Source: Tricholomella constricta (lineage: Eukaryota; Basidiomycota; Agaricomycetes; Agaricales; Lyophyllaceae). From it: a stretch of DNA of 64,000 nt. Numbering within the stretch: position 1 is the stretch's first letter; the number at the start of each line of letters is the position of its first letter. The position numbers were made by a program, and so were the translations under genes. Below, one piece after another: positions 1 to 11,111 of the stretch. The DNA lies in contig JAACJP010000042.1 in the NCBI GenBank assembly GCA_013368375.1, forward strand, positions 310,001-374,000, given 5' to 3'. The notes beneath the pieces were generated by a model that saw only the letters and a program-made list of their open reading frames with translations, searched no databases and was not told where the DNA came from.

Positions 1-159
1 GAGCCCCGGGAGAATGTCGTCGCCCCCGACCTGGTGCGCAAATTCCACCGCGACAATCCCGATGCCGCGCGCCACATCCGTGGCATCTTCACTCTGTCCC
101 CCGCCGTCTTCGCCACCGTCACCCCGCACCGAGCCGTTGCGATTCAAGAGGGGGGGTGA
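1..159 (+). CDS. Chromovirus Pol C-terminal tail (partial)
   Basis: Frame 1 is open from the window edge to TGA at 157-159. The peptide starts in the last strand and helix of a chromodomain (EPRENVVAPDLVRKFHRDN) and ends in a short tail. The same segment, more decayed, ends the element at 52,512-54,789 (54,130-54,270). A purine-rich polypurine tract ending in GGGGGG abuts the LTR at 160. This is the 3' end of a Ty3-type chromovirus whose body lies left of the window. Confidence 0.75.
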   Translation, partial: EPRENVVAPDLVRKFHRDNPDAARHIRGIFTLSPAVFATVTPHRAVAIQEGG

Positions 160-629
160 TGTTAGGGGAACTCCCTTTCGCGCCCTCCGACGCTCACCGA
201 TCGTCCCCCCGCTCATGCGATCGCTCCCCCGACCGTTCGCGATCCCGACCCCCGACGCTCCGACCCAAGCGTCGGTGTATATACTTACACACTTCCTGTC
301 GCTTCCCATCTCTCCCTGCGCGCGCCCGACGCCGATCCCGACCACCCGACATCCCGACGTCGGCTGTCCCAACTCGTGCCCGTACCCTGAGCCACGAGGA
401 TCGGACAGCGTCGGGAACGTGTCCATACACGCGCCGCAGACCATTCCTTGATTATTATGTACAGTACTCGTATATAGTCGGCCCACTGGCATTGGGGATC
501 CTTAGTCTATTCTCTTCGGATTCCCCTCTGCCAGGTAAGCCCCTCTTTACATTCCTTACTGTACTTAATATAACTTCGGATTCCCCTCTGCCAGTACGAC
601 TCAGCTCTGCTCGTGAGGTCGCCCTAACA
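160..629 (+). repeat. 3' LTR of chromovirus
   Basis: A 470-bp repeat begins TGTTAGGGG and ends CCCTAACA, so its termini are inverted copies of each other. Two other copies lie at 52,512-52,996 and 54,301-54,789. Each copy carries the motif GGATTCCCCTCTGCCAG twice, about 60 bp apart. In this copy the first instance is followed by GTAAG, which reads like a splice donor. The LTR sits directly against an NLR exon at 630, so it is the insertion edge. Confidence 0.85.
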
Positions 630-2135
630 GTCTCGACGAAATCCAACAAAGGCACCGAGGATTTTCTTAGACTTCAGTATTTCAGCCACGCTGCCTGCAA
701 CACTGGACTTGCCAGTTCCTGCAGCACCAGAGAGCCAGAGCATAGAAGGACTAGAATCAGACTGAGCCCAGCTCATAATCTCAGACAAGAGCTTTTCACG
801 GGTACCAGAAAGGCATGTAGAACTCCAGTGTGTGTGCAAGTCAGTAGCAAGCAGGTCTTTCAGTTGACCATCTTCTGTGACTCTTACAAGCACATCAATC
901 TTATTGGAAATCATTGCAACTTGGTCTCCCGTTGCTTGAATGATCTTCCACTGTTGTAGGTTGATGCGTTGATCAAACTGAACCTTCAGCTGTGCAAAGG
1001 TGTCAGTAAATCCCTGGATGATAGTGTCATCCTTCGCTGAAAATACAGCTTTGACCATGATATCTGTAGATGAGGTGAGACTTTGCGGGAATGATATAAT
1101 CAAAATGGCAGACCAGCTTTACTTCGTCCCCAATACTCTGTAAGATAAACGAGACATTCTCGAAGCTGTTCCATCATGGCTTGGACTGTGCCAGTGAGGG
1201 ATCGAACGTCGCGGAGAGCCTCAGCATCCTTCATAAAGTCCAATGTCTCAAGGACAGTGGCCCAAAGGCCTTGGATGCGAGCATCGCGTTCGTACTGTTC
1301 AATCAAAATCTAAAATAGATGAGAACAACAACCGTCGGTTAAGTGACTGACGTACTGTCGATCCAGACGTCAGAAGGGTCCAAACTGCCTTTGCATATGG
1401 GTGAACCTGTTATGTGACATTGAATTTGTGAATCATGAGATGTTTGACGCTACTGACTTCTGCGATAGCACTGGCTAAATTTATGAACTGTTTGAGATTC
1501 CCAATGATCTCAGAAAACTTCTGATTTGGTGGCGAGCGAGCGCTCGCCGCAGATAAGGGGGCCTCGAGATCCTTCAGAGTAAGCGCAGCAGTCGTTGCTT
1601 CACGGGCATCGGGAGCACGAGCGTCCTTCGGCGAAGCGACCGAGAATGACAGAATGAGAGTTGGGCGCCGGTGAAAAATGGCTAACACCAGTGGCTTGAG
1701 GGGCACGTTCTCGTCTGAAATTACACGAATTGAGGCTTGAGCACACCTGAGACGGAAAATCACGTACCCAGTGCGACTATTCCGGCCTGCAAAACCTCAC
1801 TTTTCACGCTGGTCACCGCTTCTGCGATGACCTTGGATTTTTTCTTTCTTTTTTCATGTAAGATTTGAATTGTGACTTTAGAGCCGGGATCCGCAGCACT
1901 AAGATACGATATGTAAGTCTGCCGAAGGAAGTGGGCAGCGAAACGCACAAGAAAAATGCCTCGTTCCAGACCGGATTCGCACTCTTGACCCTCTGCGTGA
2001 CCTTGCTGTCGAGTCCTACGGTTATAGAAACTTTGCAGTCTGCCGTACGGATTCCCACTTGTGGGAGGCCTTCAGCCTTTATCACTGATTTGTGCTGATC
2101 AGCGACCGAAACGTAAGATGCGATCTTGGGAGATC
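630..2135 (-). pseudogene. C2-NACHT NLR-like protein, cut by LTR
   Basis: Six exons read in one frame: from about 2,135 to 1,949, then 1,898-1,768, 1,714-1,458, 1,406-1,356, 1,309-1,123 and 1,063-630, with introns of 46-59 bp. The N-terminus reads as a C2 domain (GLPQVGIRTADCKVSITVGL, then NPVWNEAFF). A helical linker typical of fungal NLR-like proteins follows (YAKAVWTLL, EQYERDARIQGL). The NACHT domain begins with CLSGTREKLL and a Walker A motif, GAAGTGKSS. The frame stays open to the LTR at 629, where it is cut just after the P-loop. Walker B, the rest of NACHT and any repeat domain are missing here. The start codon is unclear. Intact relatives act as intracellular immune or heterokaryon-incompatibility NTPases; this copy cannot be complete unless the retroelement is spliced out. 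Confidence 0.75.
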
Positions 2136-2329
2136 GATACCTGTGATTTGTACATTCTCTCTGCAGAATGCTTCTGTAAGTAACTGCTAGTCATTGTACT
2201 GTGAAATCGGAGCGCACGGAGATTTGAAAGGTTCCATAGTTGCTTGAAATTCTGTTTGTGTGAACGTTCTGGTTGAAGAGCGACGAGCAAACAAATACAA
2301 GCCAAACACTTAGACTCTCTTCACCGCTA

Positions 2330-4000
2330 TCTGTAATGAACCTTGATCAACAGGTCCCTCAGCCTCTTTACTTCGTACAACTTATGCTTCCTAACTGTCC
2401 TGTATGGCTTGCTAATACCTCGTGGATCTTCCATCCCGCCAGCGCAAATTTCATGCTCCCTGCTTGGGTCAAACCTCCGCCCTCCCGCTTCAACTCCACG
2501 CGGGTCATTACCCACCCTCCCAATTGTTTACAATGTCATAGTCCACTAGCATGGACTTGTACCACTCTGCGCACATGCGCCAGTAGATCCCGAGCCATTT
2601 CGCGAGGAAGGATGCGCATTCTGGCGCGCGCAGTTGGAGGTGTAGGCCGTCAGATAGAGCTTACGCATGCTCGTATCGATAAGCCCTGTTCCCGTCGTCC
2701 CGCTCTGAGTTCGCGTGAACTCTGCTCGTGCAAATGTAAAGCTCTTCCATGATGGATGGACTCCGCCCGGTGCCTTCCCTTTCCGACGATGTAATTCGTT
2801 CGCTGGTTTCGTTTGCTGTCTCCGGAATCCGTACAGGGAGAAGAGACTGTCGCCGTACTTCCGCATGCATAAGCCTCTGCAGTCCCCACTATAGCAGCTC
2901 GAATCGGACGGCGGCGGTGCCCTTGTTCTCTCCATGGCCGTACCCAGAAGATTTGTCCAGTGAGCGCCATTCGGGAGGCACTCCATCGGCCGCGGCATCT
3001 TCGAATGCAGACATCCAGGCGTGGATCTGGCGTGCAGTGATGAACCCGTGCGACAGGTACCCCGAGAACTTCGACGAAAAGCTCTCCCCGAGCAGGCCGT
3101 TGCGTGTGTCTTTATAGGTGGACATGGCGCCAGACGAGAGGAGATGTTGAACACGTATTTGTGCCTGCGTCTCGCCACTAGTGGACGGGTGGGCTGACTT
3201 CCCGCCGATAGGGTGTGGGATGATGGAGGCTAGGTCTGATCCGGCAAGGGGCCTCTGGAGGGTGTCAATGAGCTCGTCCAGCGAATCGGGAATGAGTGAG
3301 GTTGAGGAGGCATCAAGGGTGGGAGAGGAGAAGGCACGCAGGACGGGGTAATGGCGGCCGAATGGTATTACGAAGAGGCTCAAGTCGCTTTCGAAACGAT
3401 GTAAAGGTATCTGGGAAGTTGGCGGGGTTCATGGCTAGGTCGTTGCTTTCACGAAGGTCAGAACAACCATTCATTGTAAAAATGGGCTAGACTTACTCAT
3501 GTATCAACATTTCTTCGCCATCCCAGACCTTCCACTCCACGTTACCTTTGCCAGCCTCATCGACAATCGCGCGAATGTCTCGCATCTGCTCTAGCTCCTC
3601 GCTTGCCCAGTCCATTGTTATCCCCACGCCAGCGACCTTCTTGCGAAAACCTTCATCTCCGCCTTCCAATACTCCCCGGACGACCTCGCCCATATGGCCT
3701 ACCCTCATCATGAGACCGCTACCCAGAGCCTCCAATCCGGACTTCAACGATCCCACAATCCCTCGGCGATGGCGGCCGCATCTCCAGAATTTATTAATGC
3801 GGTACCGAGCTTCAGGATACGGTGAGTTCGCACCTACCCCGGGTTGCACAAGGCCTGAGACTTCGATTTGGGAAGGCGGGAAGATATACAGGGGGAGCAC
3901 ATGAGTGTATCGAGGGTGGTTTTGTGGAAGACGGGATTGTCTGGGAGACGGAGGTCACGACACTTTGGAGGCAGCTATTACAAAAAGTAACGTTAACAAC
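2330..4000 (-). pseudogene. Cry-DASH photolyase/cryptochrome, decayed
   Basis: Pieces of a cry-DASH read on the minus strand in the right order. They are RDLRLPDNPVFH (about 3,960), LPLYIFPPSQIEVSG (about 3,880), RVGHMGEVVRGVL, KFSGYLSHGFITARQIH (about 3,050), YGHGENKGTAAVRFELL (about 2,900), GTTGTGLIDTS, YLTAYTSN and WLGIYWRMCAEWY (about 2,590). Intact members bind FAD and repair or sense UV damage in blue light. This copy is broken: a frame change between the first two blocks, a TAG after RFELL, a one-base shift near 2,610 after ARQN, and loss of about 20 bp in the NWGNWQY region near 2,520. An unknown intron could explain one break but not all. Identity is firm; exact limits are not. Confidence 0.8.
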
Positions 4001-4918
4001 AACAGCCGGCCACCGCGCACCTCATCCTCTCCATTTCCCTTGTTATTCATATCGACGCGAGCCCCAACTCGGACCACGAAGGCTCTTTAGCACGGTACAC
4101 CTCGACAAACACCCAGCTGATTTATCCGCTTCCTCGTCGCGCATCCTTCCATGTCCTGATCGGTGTACACTAGGTAATGAATATACCACCCGAGGGCGGC
4201 GAGCTTGCGGGAAAGTGAAAGTTAAAAATGTTTACTGCACATGCACTAGGCTTAAAAGGCAATGGGACTCCTGGGGATCGTTAAGCCGCGCAATCAATCA
4301 TGAAAAGAAAGGCAAGGACAAGGGTGGCCAGGCGACAACGATCTCTGGAAGACAGGGATGATACACTAAGCTTAGAGAGACAACCTCCTCAACAACGCCT
4401 GCGGCGCCTCCACTGCCTGTGTCCCTCTTGGGACGCTGACGTGCATTCGCCTCTTTGCCTCTGCAACTATTCACCCATCTTTACAAGTTGAATGAACATA
4501 TTTTGGGAGCATCCACTCTCGATCCTCATCTGCCTGGACTTCGATTACGGTCCGCATTCCATGCTCCTCTCCTGTGCCCAGTCAAGCTCACGAACCTGCA
4601 GTGCACTCAGCGAATTCTGATTGTATGGGAGGGATTGTTAACCTCGATCTCGTGTTTATAGCATGTAAGAGTGAGGCCCCCAGACGGTATTTTGGGGAGA
4701 GAAACATGAACACCACCCAAAAGACCCATCCCAGATCTTTCTCGAAATCGCTGAGAATAATGTGCTTTGAAACCACGCTGAACAATCTCTCGTGCATACC
4801 ATACCTGCCACATCATGAGTATGAAAAATATCGCAGTCTTCCCAGTCGCGCAGATACAGACGAAACAAAAATCCGGATCTTATTGCTATTCGGAAATGCT
4901 AAGAGATTTCCAGTGTAT
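4001..4918. other. No gene recognised
   Basis: Only short open frames on both strands, none with a family motif, a plausible exon pattern or a signal peptide. Probably the upstream region of the decayed cry-DASH gene and the downstream region of the next remnant. Confidence 0.5.
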
Positions 4919-5380
4919 CTAGGCTAGAATGGTGAACCGTCCGCTAGACCCAAGAACCTGATCCCAATTTCTGGAAGCATTGCTAAGTAAGAGAGTAAGG
5001 TAGGTCCTGGTCATCAAGTACTCACGACACATTGGTGGCATATAGAACATAATCGTCGCTGTGTCATCAAGTAAGCAAACGAATTGCCTCACATAGACCG
5101 AGAGAACCTGCCTGGGACGCAGAGTGCCCGGGAGCGTCATTTTGACGGTTTGAGGCGTGGGGTCAATTACGCCGAAGTTGGCTTTGAGATCGAAGGAGGT
5201 GCTGATGTTCATAAGGAATAAATTCCAGGAAGGTGGATCTCCTGGTCTGTTGACCCAGTTCACGTCGATGGTCGCCCCTACGTGTGGACTTGCAGGGGGT
5301 TGAATCGTGACTGCGGAAGCCAGTGGAAGGGCGATAGCGAGGAGGCTGTCGCAAAGTTCAGCTTCGAGGTGCTACCACAA
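4919..5380 (-). pseudogene. Kre9/Knh1-like small secreted protein, decayed
   Basis: Reading minus, a hydrophobic leader (LLAIALPLASA) is followed by a beta-sandwich-type domain (DVNWVNRPGDPPSW, FDLKANFGVIDP). After at least one intron comes a C-terminal strand (NASRNWDQVLGSSGRFTI) ending at TAG 4,919. This pattern fits the Ser/Thr-rich, often GPI-anchored Kre9/Knh1-like wall proteins common in Agaricomycetes. No ATG precedes the leader in frame: the expected start reads as TCG, and one base appears to be missing inside the leader. I therefore call it a pseudogene. A mis-drawn first exon is the alternative. Confidence 0.45.
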
Positions 5381-7040
5381 TGATTTTGCGTGACCCTTAC
5401 CTTGCAAAGAAACGCATGTTCAGGAGGGTGAATTATCGTCGAATGGAGGGTAGCCTTTTAAACCATGAGCGGGGTATTCGCCCCATAGAAGCCTTCGAAT
5501 ATGGGATATCAGAAGCACATGACATTGAGCATGAGGCGAACACGGAGTTTGAGAGGAGTATTGGATCTTTTCGATTAAGCGAAGGCCAACGTCAAATAAT
5601 GAAACAGGAAAGCAACAAAGAACGAACATACATGGCTGGGAGCTTCGACACTGGAAGTTTTAGTAGTGGTGGTGAAACCGGCTCGAGCACATACAGTACG
5701 ACACCGAGTAGAGAGAAACCACGCCGAGGGAGTTCAACGGAACGAAGTGCATGAACGTAGGGAGTATTGATTCAGTGTGATAGAAATTCATACTCGAAGG
5801 CTTGCAACCGAGAAAGTGCGGCAAGGATGGATGAGAGCGCGTTGTCCGACAACAAACTACGACGAGTATGAAGCGTTTGTGTGGAGTGTTACGGCCCGCG
5901 ATCAGTGAGAAATACATAAGTATAATCTCGTAACGCCCGGTGTCTGTTGAGCTTGTGACCTGAGCGGAGATGAATAGAATAACTAGCACTGTGCAAAACG
6001 TAGTAAAAGATACGATCATCTTATGAAAAACCCGACGGATACGAAACCCCACAGTACAGTGGCTTACTGCTAAGTTTGGATATTAGCCATGGCTCAACAG
6101 ATACGATCGAGACCGTTTGTTAACGAATGACGCGATTAAAATTTCCTGCTGGCCAGATCCCGGAGCAACTAGTATCAAGATCTGATGTTCGAGGAAAGAA
6201 GCTGAAGAGAACGCGATAAATCAATGATACGAGCCTTGTGATATTGAGACGGACCTGAAGAAACGTCTTTTTCCGACACTGATGAGGATGATCTTCGGAT
6301 AAAGGGTCGGCTCCTCGCAGGCATTTACTCAAGAGTAGGGAATGGACCGAGACGCAAGAGCTTTTACGTTACAAGTACGATTTTGCAAAAGAAAGTGAAC
6401 TAGGAGGGAGAGTTGCGGCGCTGGAGGAAAGATGGGGCGTTACGTCGGAGAGCTAGGACGTTCTGATGGCGTGCTTTCGATGGCGACTTCGGATGATGTC
6501 TGCGAGATTTCTGAGAATGCGACTTTGAGGAGGTCAAGATCTGCGTCAAGCTCTCCGCTCAAGTCTTCATTGAGATTCTGTAACTGGATGTCAGTTGGTG
6601 CTGATTATCGTGAAAAGGGCCACTTAAGGCTTACCGATAACCTTGTCGAACGATACTGGAGGGAATAAAGTGTACTTAAGTACACTCCTTGTGAAATTTG
6701 AACTCGAAATGAATCAACGGGTTCCAGAAACAGGCGATAAAGACTAGGATTTCAAGAAAGCTAACGATCAGACCTTCCCTGAAAGTGTCTTGATGATAGT
6801 GGGATGTGCAGGTGAAAGGAGGCCCCAGTAGGCACATTGGCGCATGAAGGTCACTCCGTTCTCCTGAAGGATGAAGGATCGCCTCTTGCGGTGGATTCTC
6901 TTAAGGCAGATTACATTAAGCAGATTGTTGCGTCGCCTGGCGATATTTCACATCCTACCTGTCCAAAGCGGCCATTGAGTTTACAGACAGAAGAGATGGT
7001 ACGGGGAGCACAAAGCACCAACCAACAAAAGATCTCCCCA
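5381..7040. other. No gene recognised
   Basis: A minus-strand frame at about 5,660-6,020 starts with a signal-peptide-like stretch (MIVSFTTFCTVLVILFISA) but then turns to low-information sequence. A plus-strand frame at 5,380-5,754 is rich in Ser and Glu. Neither shows a known domain, and I would not call either a gene. Confidence 0.4.
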
Positions 7041-7496
7041 CTATGCCATCGATCTCTGGATGGTGCCTAACAGGTCGTCCCATTGTGTATCGACAATCTT
7101 CTTCACCTCTATGTCCACAACGCCAACGTTCCCGAGTTCTTCCCTCACATTCATCATCTTGAGGACAACGCCCACCTCTTGCGCTAATTTTCCTTCTGTC
7201 GTCTTCCATGTCCATGGCGCCACCTTCCGTTGTTTGTCATCGCTACCCATCCCGGAAACGAAAGCCTTGAGGAGACAGTCTGCTACGACTGCGTTGACGT
7301 CGTGGGGAGTGAGCTTGGAGAGATCAATAGGACCTTCACAGTGCGACTCGAGAGAGATTGGGTTGACGAGCATGATCAAATCTGCCTCAGGAGAGACGGG
7401 AACATGCCGAATTGTGAAGACCCAGTCATTCGAAATTTTATCAACTGTCTGTGGAGAACGCGGGAGAGAATTGAAAGCTGAGACTAGATCTGACAT
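7041..7496 (-). CDS. Hypothetical protein, 151 aa
   Basis: A single-exon frame runs from ATG at 7,496 to TAG at 7,041. The composition is protein-like and non-repetitive: MSDLVSAFNSLP, then VFTIRHVPVSPEADLIMLVN, PIDLSKLTPHDVNAVVADC and a charged C-terminus. There is no signal peptide or membrane segment. I do not recognise the family. The mixed alpha/beta pattern suggests a soluble protein. The AT-rich stretch at 7,540-7,625 is its likely promoter. Confidence 0.6.
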   Translation of the reverse strand: MSDLVSAFNSLPRSPQTVDKISNDWVFTIRHVPVSPEADLIMLVNPISLESHCEGPIDLSKLTPHDVNAVVADCLLKAFVSGMGSDDKQRKVAPWTWKTTEGKLAQEVGVVLKMMNVREELGNVGVVDIEVKKIVDTQWDDLLGTIQRSMA

Positions 7497-8867
7497 GAGT
7501 GTAAGAAGATTGAGCCTGAATCTTTAGAGTCCAAGTTGAGGAAAATGTCAAAAGAAAAACGTGATCACATTTGTTTACGCGTTGTTTGCGCGACGCCGCC
7601 TTAAGCTTTTGGCACCGTTGAGATATTTTGAGCACAAGTTTAAAATTGTCTCATCCATCGTCGGACTGGGACTCTGAGCCTTTTCAACCATCGCCGAAAT
7701 CGACAGCCGCCTCATCGATTATGACTACGGCAGAAAAAGGCCGATCTACCTGGCACCACAATTGGGTGGATGCTACCGACGATGTCAACAGGAAGCGCAT
7801 CACCTCCGTGTGTAGCCTTGAACGTGGCACAGGCTCAAAGGAGGACAACCACGGTTATGTGAGCACCAATACCGACTCACGGAGCCGGATAGCTTTTCTC
7901 AATCCATAGGAGGGAAACTCAGGCCAGGCTTAACCTAGCACAGCCCTGGCGACGTCCTGTTCTCTGGCTCTGATTATCTCTACTCTTCTCATCCACTTAT
8001 GAGTCTACTATACTCAAGCGCCATACTTCATTAGAAAGGTTGTATTTTCTTTGAACCGAGCTCTCAAGCTTCTAGTGTCAGTCGATGTTCTTGGAGCTTG
8101 AGAGTGGGCCCGTCACACCCCCTAATCAGGGCCATGCTGCGGGATACTGTCTCATCGGCGGCGACATTGGCCAAGCTTTTCACCTATAAAACATCAAATC
8201 ATGCGCCGTCGAAACTTGGATGAAACGTACAAACTACTCCTGTAAATCGCTTTCTTCTTCCTGCAACTACGCGAACCTCCTCGACGTCGGCATATGACGC
8301 ACCTCAAGAAACGGATGTGCGAGATCTCTGGTCGCTCGACTGTTATTCCGCCATATAAGAACGTTGCGCTGGAGATGGCGGCTCTGGCGTCCAGCATCGC
8401 GAGGTGATAGGAAAAAGGGCGGGTGTCATCTCTGTTGTGATTGCTTTTCGTTTCTCGATCCCGATGTATGTATATGAATACCCTTGGGAGTTGGGAATTT
8501 ATTAATCCTGCCCTTCAAGTGATGAAGGAAAAGGATGCAATACACATTTCACACGTGGACTGATACATAGTATGCGACTGCAGCTGTCCATCAGAGATTC
8601 AAAACAAATTGAAAGTTCGCCGAAGCCCGATCAGTGTCATGACCTCTTCTTTCCACGTTGTCGCTCTTACTATTATGTAGCGTCTATGCAAGCCTGTACC
8701 CGCTGTAACAAGTTCCTTTCGGGATCACTGAATCTCGTCACGATCACCTCTCTGAGCTGAAGCGCCCAATACGCTTTGGAAGAGAAGCCTCGAGCATCTC
8801 ATCGCGCCCTGTGACGTGTACCATCTGCACAACTGTACTTTACCTCGTCCCGCCCTTACCCATCTAC
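7497..8867. other. No gene recognised
   Basis: Holds the likely promoter of the 7,041-7,496 gene and the upstream region of the DUF6593 gene. A plus-strand frame at 7,628-7,909 begins at TTG and has no motif. Confidence 0.4.
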
Positions 8868-9606
8868 ATGGAGGCCTACTTTGACAACAAAGGCAATATT
8901 TTGAATGCCTGCATCCGCATCACACGCGACCAGTCCACCATCTACACGCTAACGACGAACTTTGGGCTGCGCGGGCGGAAGATAACGATCTTGCGGGACG
9001 AGAATCCGCCACTGGGTCGGTCGGGATACGTTGGGCATATACTATGGAAGGAGAAGGCGGTGGAGATTTCAGGGCAGAGGAAAAGCATCGCGGAGATCAG
9101 GCGCACCGAGGGTGGGTTATTGAAGCTGAACAAGTGCGTCGCGGTCATCGCGTGAAGAAACCTTTCGTTTTAGATCCTAAATTGTGAGCTGGGGGAAGCT
9201 GATTGGTTTTACAGGACCCGCCATTGGAGATGGTCGCCGGATAGTAAGGAGTATGAGGTCAGGTATGACCGTAAAGGCTGGAAGGTTTGTTTGAGTCATT
9301 TTCTCCATGTATTTCCAGCCATCAATGGTACTTTTAGGCCACGGTTAACGACAACATGTCGATTGCGGCTCGGTTCCTGGTCCCTTCTCGCCCTCATCTT
9401 TTCAGCAAGCCTGAGCCACCGTCACTGCATCTGACGAAAACTGCACTCGAGGCCGACGAGGTCTTCTTGATTTTGGTGTTAATATATTCGGAGATCAAGA
9501 GGCAAGATCAGACGGTACATTCACGTCTCTCGCAGGGATTCAACGGCCATTGTTAACACAAGTTTTACAGAATAGTTCGTCTGCAAATGGCGGGGTTGGT
9601 TGGTGA
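8868..9606 (+). CDS. DUF6593-family protein, 182 aa
   Basis: Four exons (8868-9133, 9215-9284, 9338-9514, 9571-9606) sum to 549 nt, with clean GT-AG introns of 81, 53 and 56 bp. The start is ATG 8,868 (MEAYFDNKGNIL); a longer frame upstream has only a GTG. The domain is a run of beta strands (TIYTLTTNFG, TILRDENPP, VGHILWKEKAVEI) followed by HWRWSPDSKEYEVRYD and a late hydrophobic strand (DEVFLILVLIYSEIKRQ). This pattern is typical of the DUF6593 proteins abundant in Agaricomycetes; their role is unknown. A second, diverged member lies at 42,466-43,127 with the same four-exon plan, so the two are paralogues. Confidence 0.75.
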
Positions 9607-10652
9607 TACCGCTCGCTTGTCATATATGTCGTGGATATAAACTATCTCCGCTCGCCTTGCGTCCATGTTCGTGGTTGTGTTCCATCATGCGTTCCGCCCA
9701 TTATTGTATTCACATTGCCTCTGAGCCTCGCACCAGTGGGTGTATTCTGCACCATGATGTCTTGGCTTGGCTCAAAGTTTGACTCAACTCGTTGGACGCT
9801 CTCGTAAAATCTTCAAAGCCACTGTGAGCGGCTCCGCTGCCAGGTCCGAAATCAAGGCAACGGAATATCATTTCTGAGCTCAGTTGCGCAGGATCATGAA
9901 ACTATGTCTGTACAGATTCTCCCTCTAGGTTCGTGCTCGTGGTTGCAAGGCTGGGGACCGAAGTTTCGCTCACGGCAACAACAATGGACCGCTGGTCGAC
10001 ATGGCCATCATTGAGGACCTTCAAGTAATAATGAAAGTGGAGAGCCTCAATTGCGCAATCTTCTCAGTCGCCTAGACCGTCCATTCCCTTAGAGTTATAG
10101 TCTTCTGCTCTATCCCTTGAATAGGAGATCGGAGGTTCTCCCTTTCCTCGAGATAACGAGAAGATTGTCAAGCCCGGCAATTATGGAATGTACATGCCAG
10201 GTGGTATGGAAGTGTAAAGAACTGCCTTGTCACGACGCGATAGGTAGATTCGTCCTGCAGCGGGGTCGTAGACGAATGTCAGTCAGAGTTCACTTCAAAA
10301 TCTCGCCTCCTGCGCATGTCTCTGAGTTCAACCACGGCTTCGCAGCGAGCGATTATCTCAGGCACAAGGATATCAAGCATCACCGGAATGGGCATCCTCG
10401 AAGGATCAAAGAGCGTGGTTCTTAACTCTGAGAGGATGTGCAAAATAAGATGCGCAGCGCACTTCGTTCTGGCAGTCACGGTAAAGCGAGACATGCAACG
10501 ACATCGCAGGTAACAGGTAATTCAGGAGTAAATGAAGGGGAAATCTCATATGAGGGTGTACACTAAGGGTGTACACTATTATTTGTCCACCTGTGAAAAT
10601 AAGTGGTAGACAGATCTCATCCATCCATCCATCCATCACCACTCGATCATGT
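9607..10652. other. No gene recognised; CCAT microsatellite
   Basis: A short (CCAT)n tract lies at about 10,618-10,636. A 71-aa minus-strand frame from ATG 10,494 (MSRFTVTARTKCAAHL) could be a first exon but has no recognisable partner. Confidence 0.4.
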
Positions 10653-11111
10653 TCAACCGTAGAGAAACCAACGTGGCTCCTCGATGAACCCATTGGCGGC
10701 AAAAATTGCCTTCAATTTCACCATATCCCCGCCCTTCGGGATATGCTCATCGTTTTTGATTCTACACACCGCGACGCCGATGAGCACGTAGTCTTCGCCT
10801 TCCCACGTTCCCGTCGCCCATTTCGACCTGTCTGAGGGCCATACCGCGTCACATTGAGACAAAAGGTGAAATAGCACTCTAAGGTGTTTGTTCTGAGGTT
10901 TAACGAGCTCGGTCGAGGTTGAGGTTGGAGGTGTAGGACAGAGCTTCTCGCCTAAGGCGTCCTGGCCAGCTTCGTCAAGTGGGAAGCCGTAAACATAACA
11001 CGCCCCAGGCCTGAACCGCCGCGACTCGCGGTAGGTCAATAGTTTACCACGGTTTCCTGTTAATGGTGAATCAGGGAGGGAGGAGCAGGGAAAAATGTGC
11101 GGCATACCCAT
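10653..11111 (-). CDS. Hypothetical protein, 152 aa
   Basis: A single exon from ATG 11,111 (MGMPHIFPCSS; a second ATG two codons on) to a stop at 10,653. The sequence is compact and protein-like: LTYRESRRFRPGACYVYGFP, LRVLFHLLSQCDAVW, GTWEGEDYVLIGVAVCRI, and a C-terminus ending WFLYG. It has no signal peptide or membrane segment. I do not recognise the family and infer only a small cytosolic globular protein. Confidence 0.55.
   Translation of the reverse strand: MGMPHIFPCSSLPDSPLTGNRGKLLTYRESRRFRPGACYVYGFPLDEAGQDALGEKLCPTPPTSTSTELVKPQNKHLRVLFHLLSQCDAVWPSDRSKWATGTWEGEDYVLIGVAVCRIKNDEHIPKGGDMVKLKAIFAANGFIEEPRWFLYG

Noticed and set aside
10618..10636. CCAT repeat as a CRISPR or functional array
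   Set aside because: A plain tetranucleotide microsatellite without spacers.
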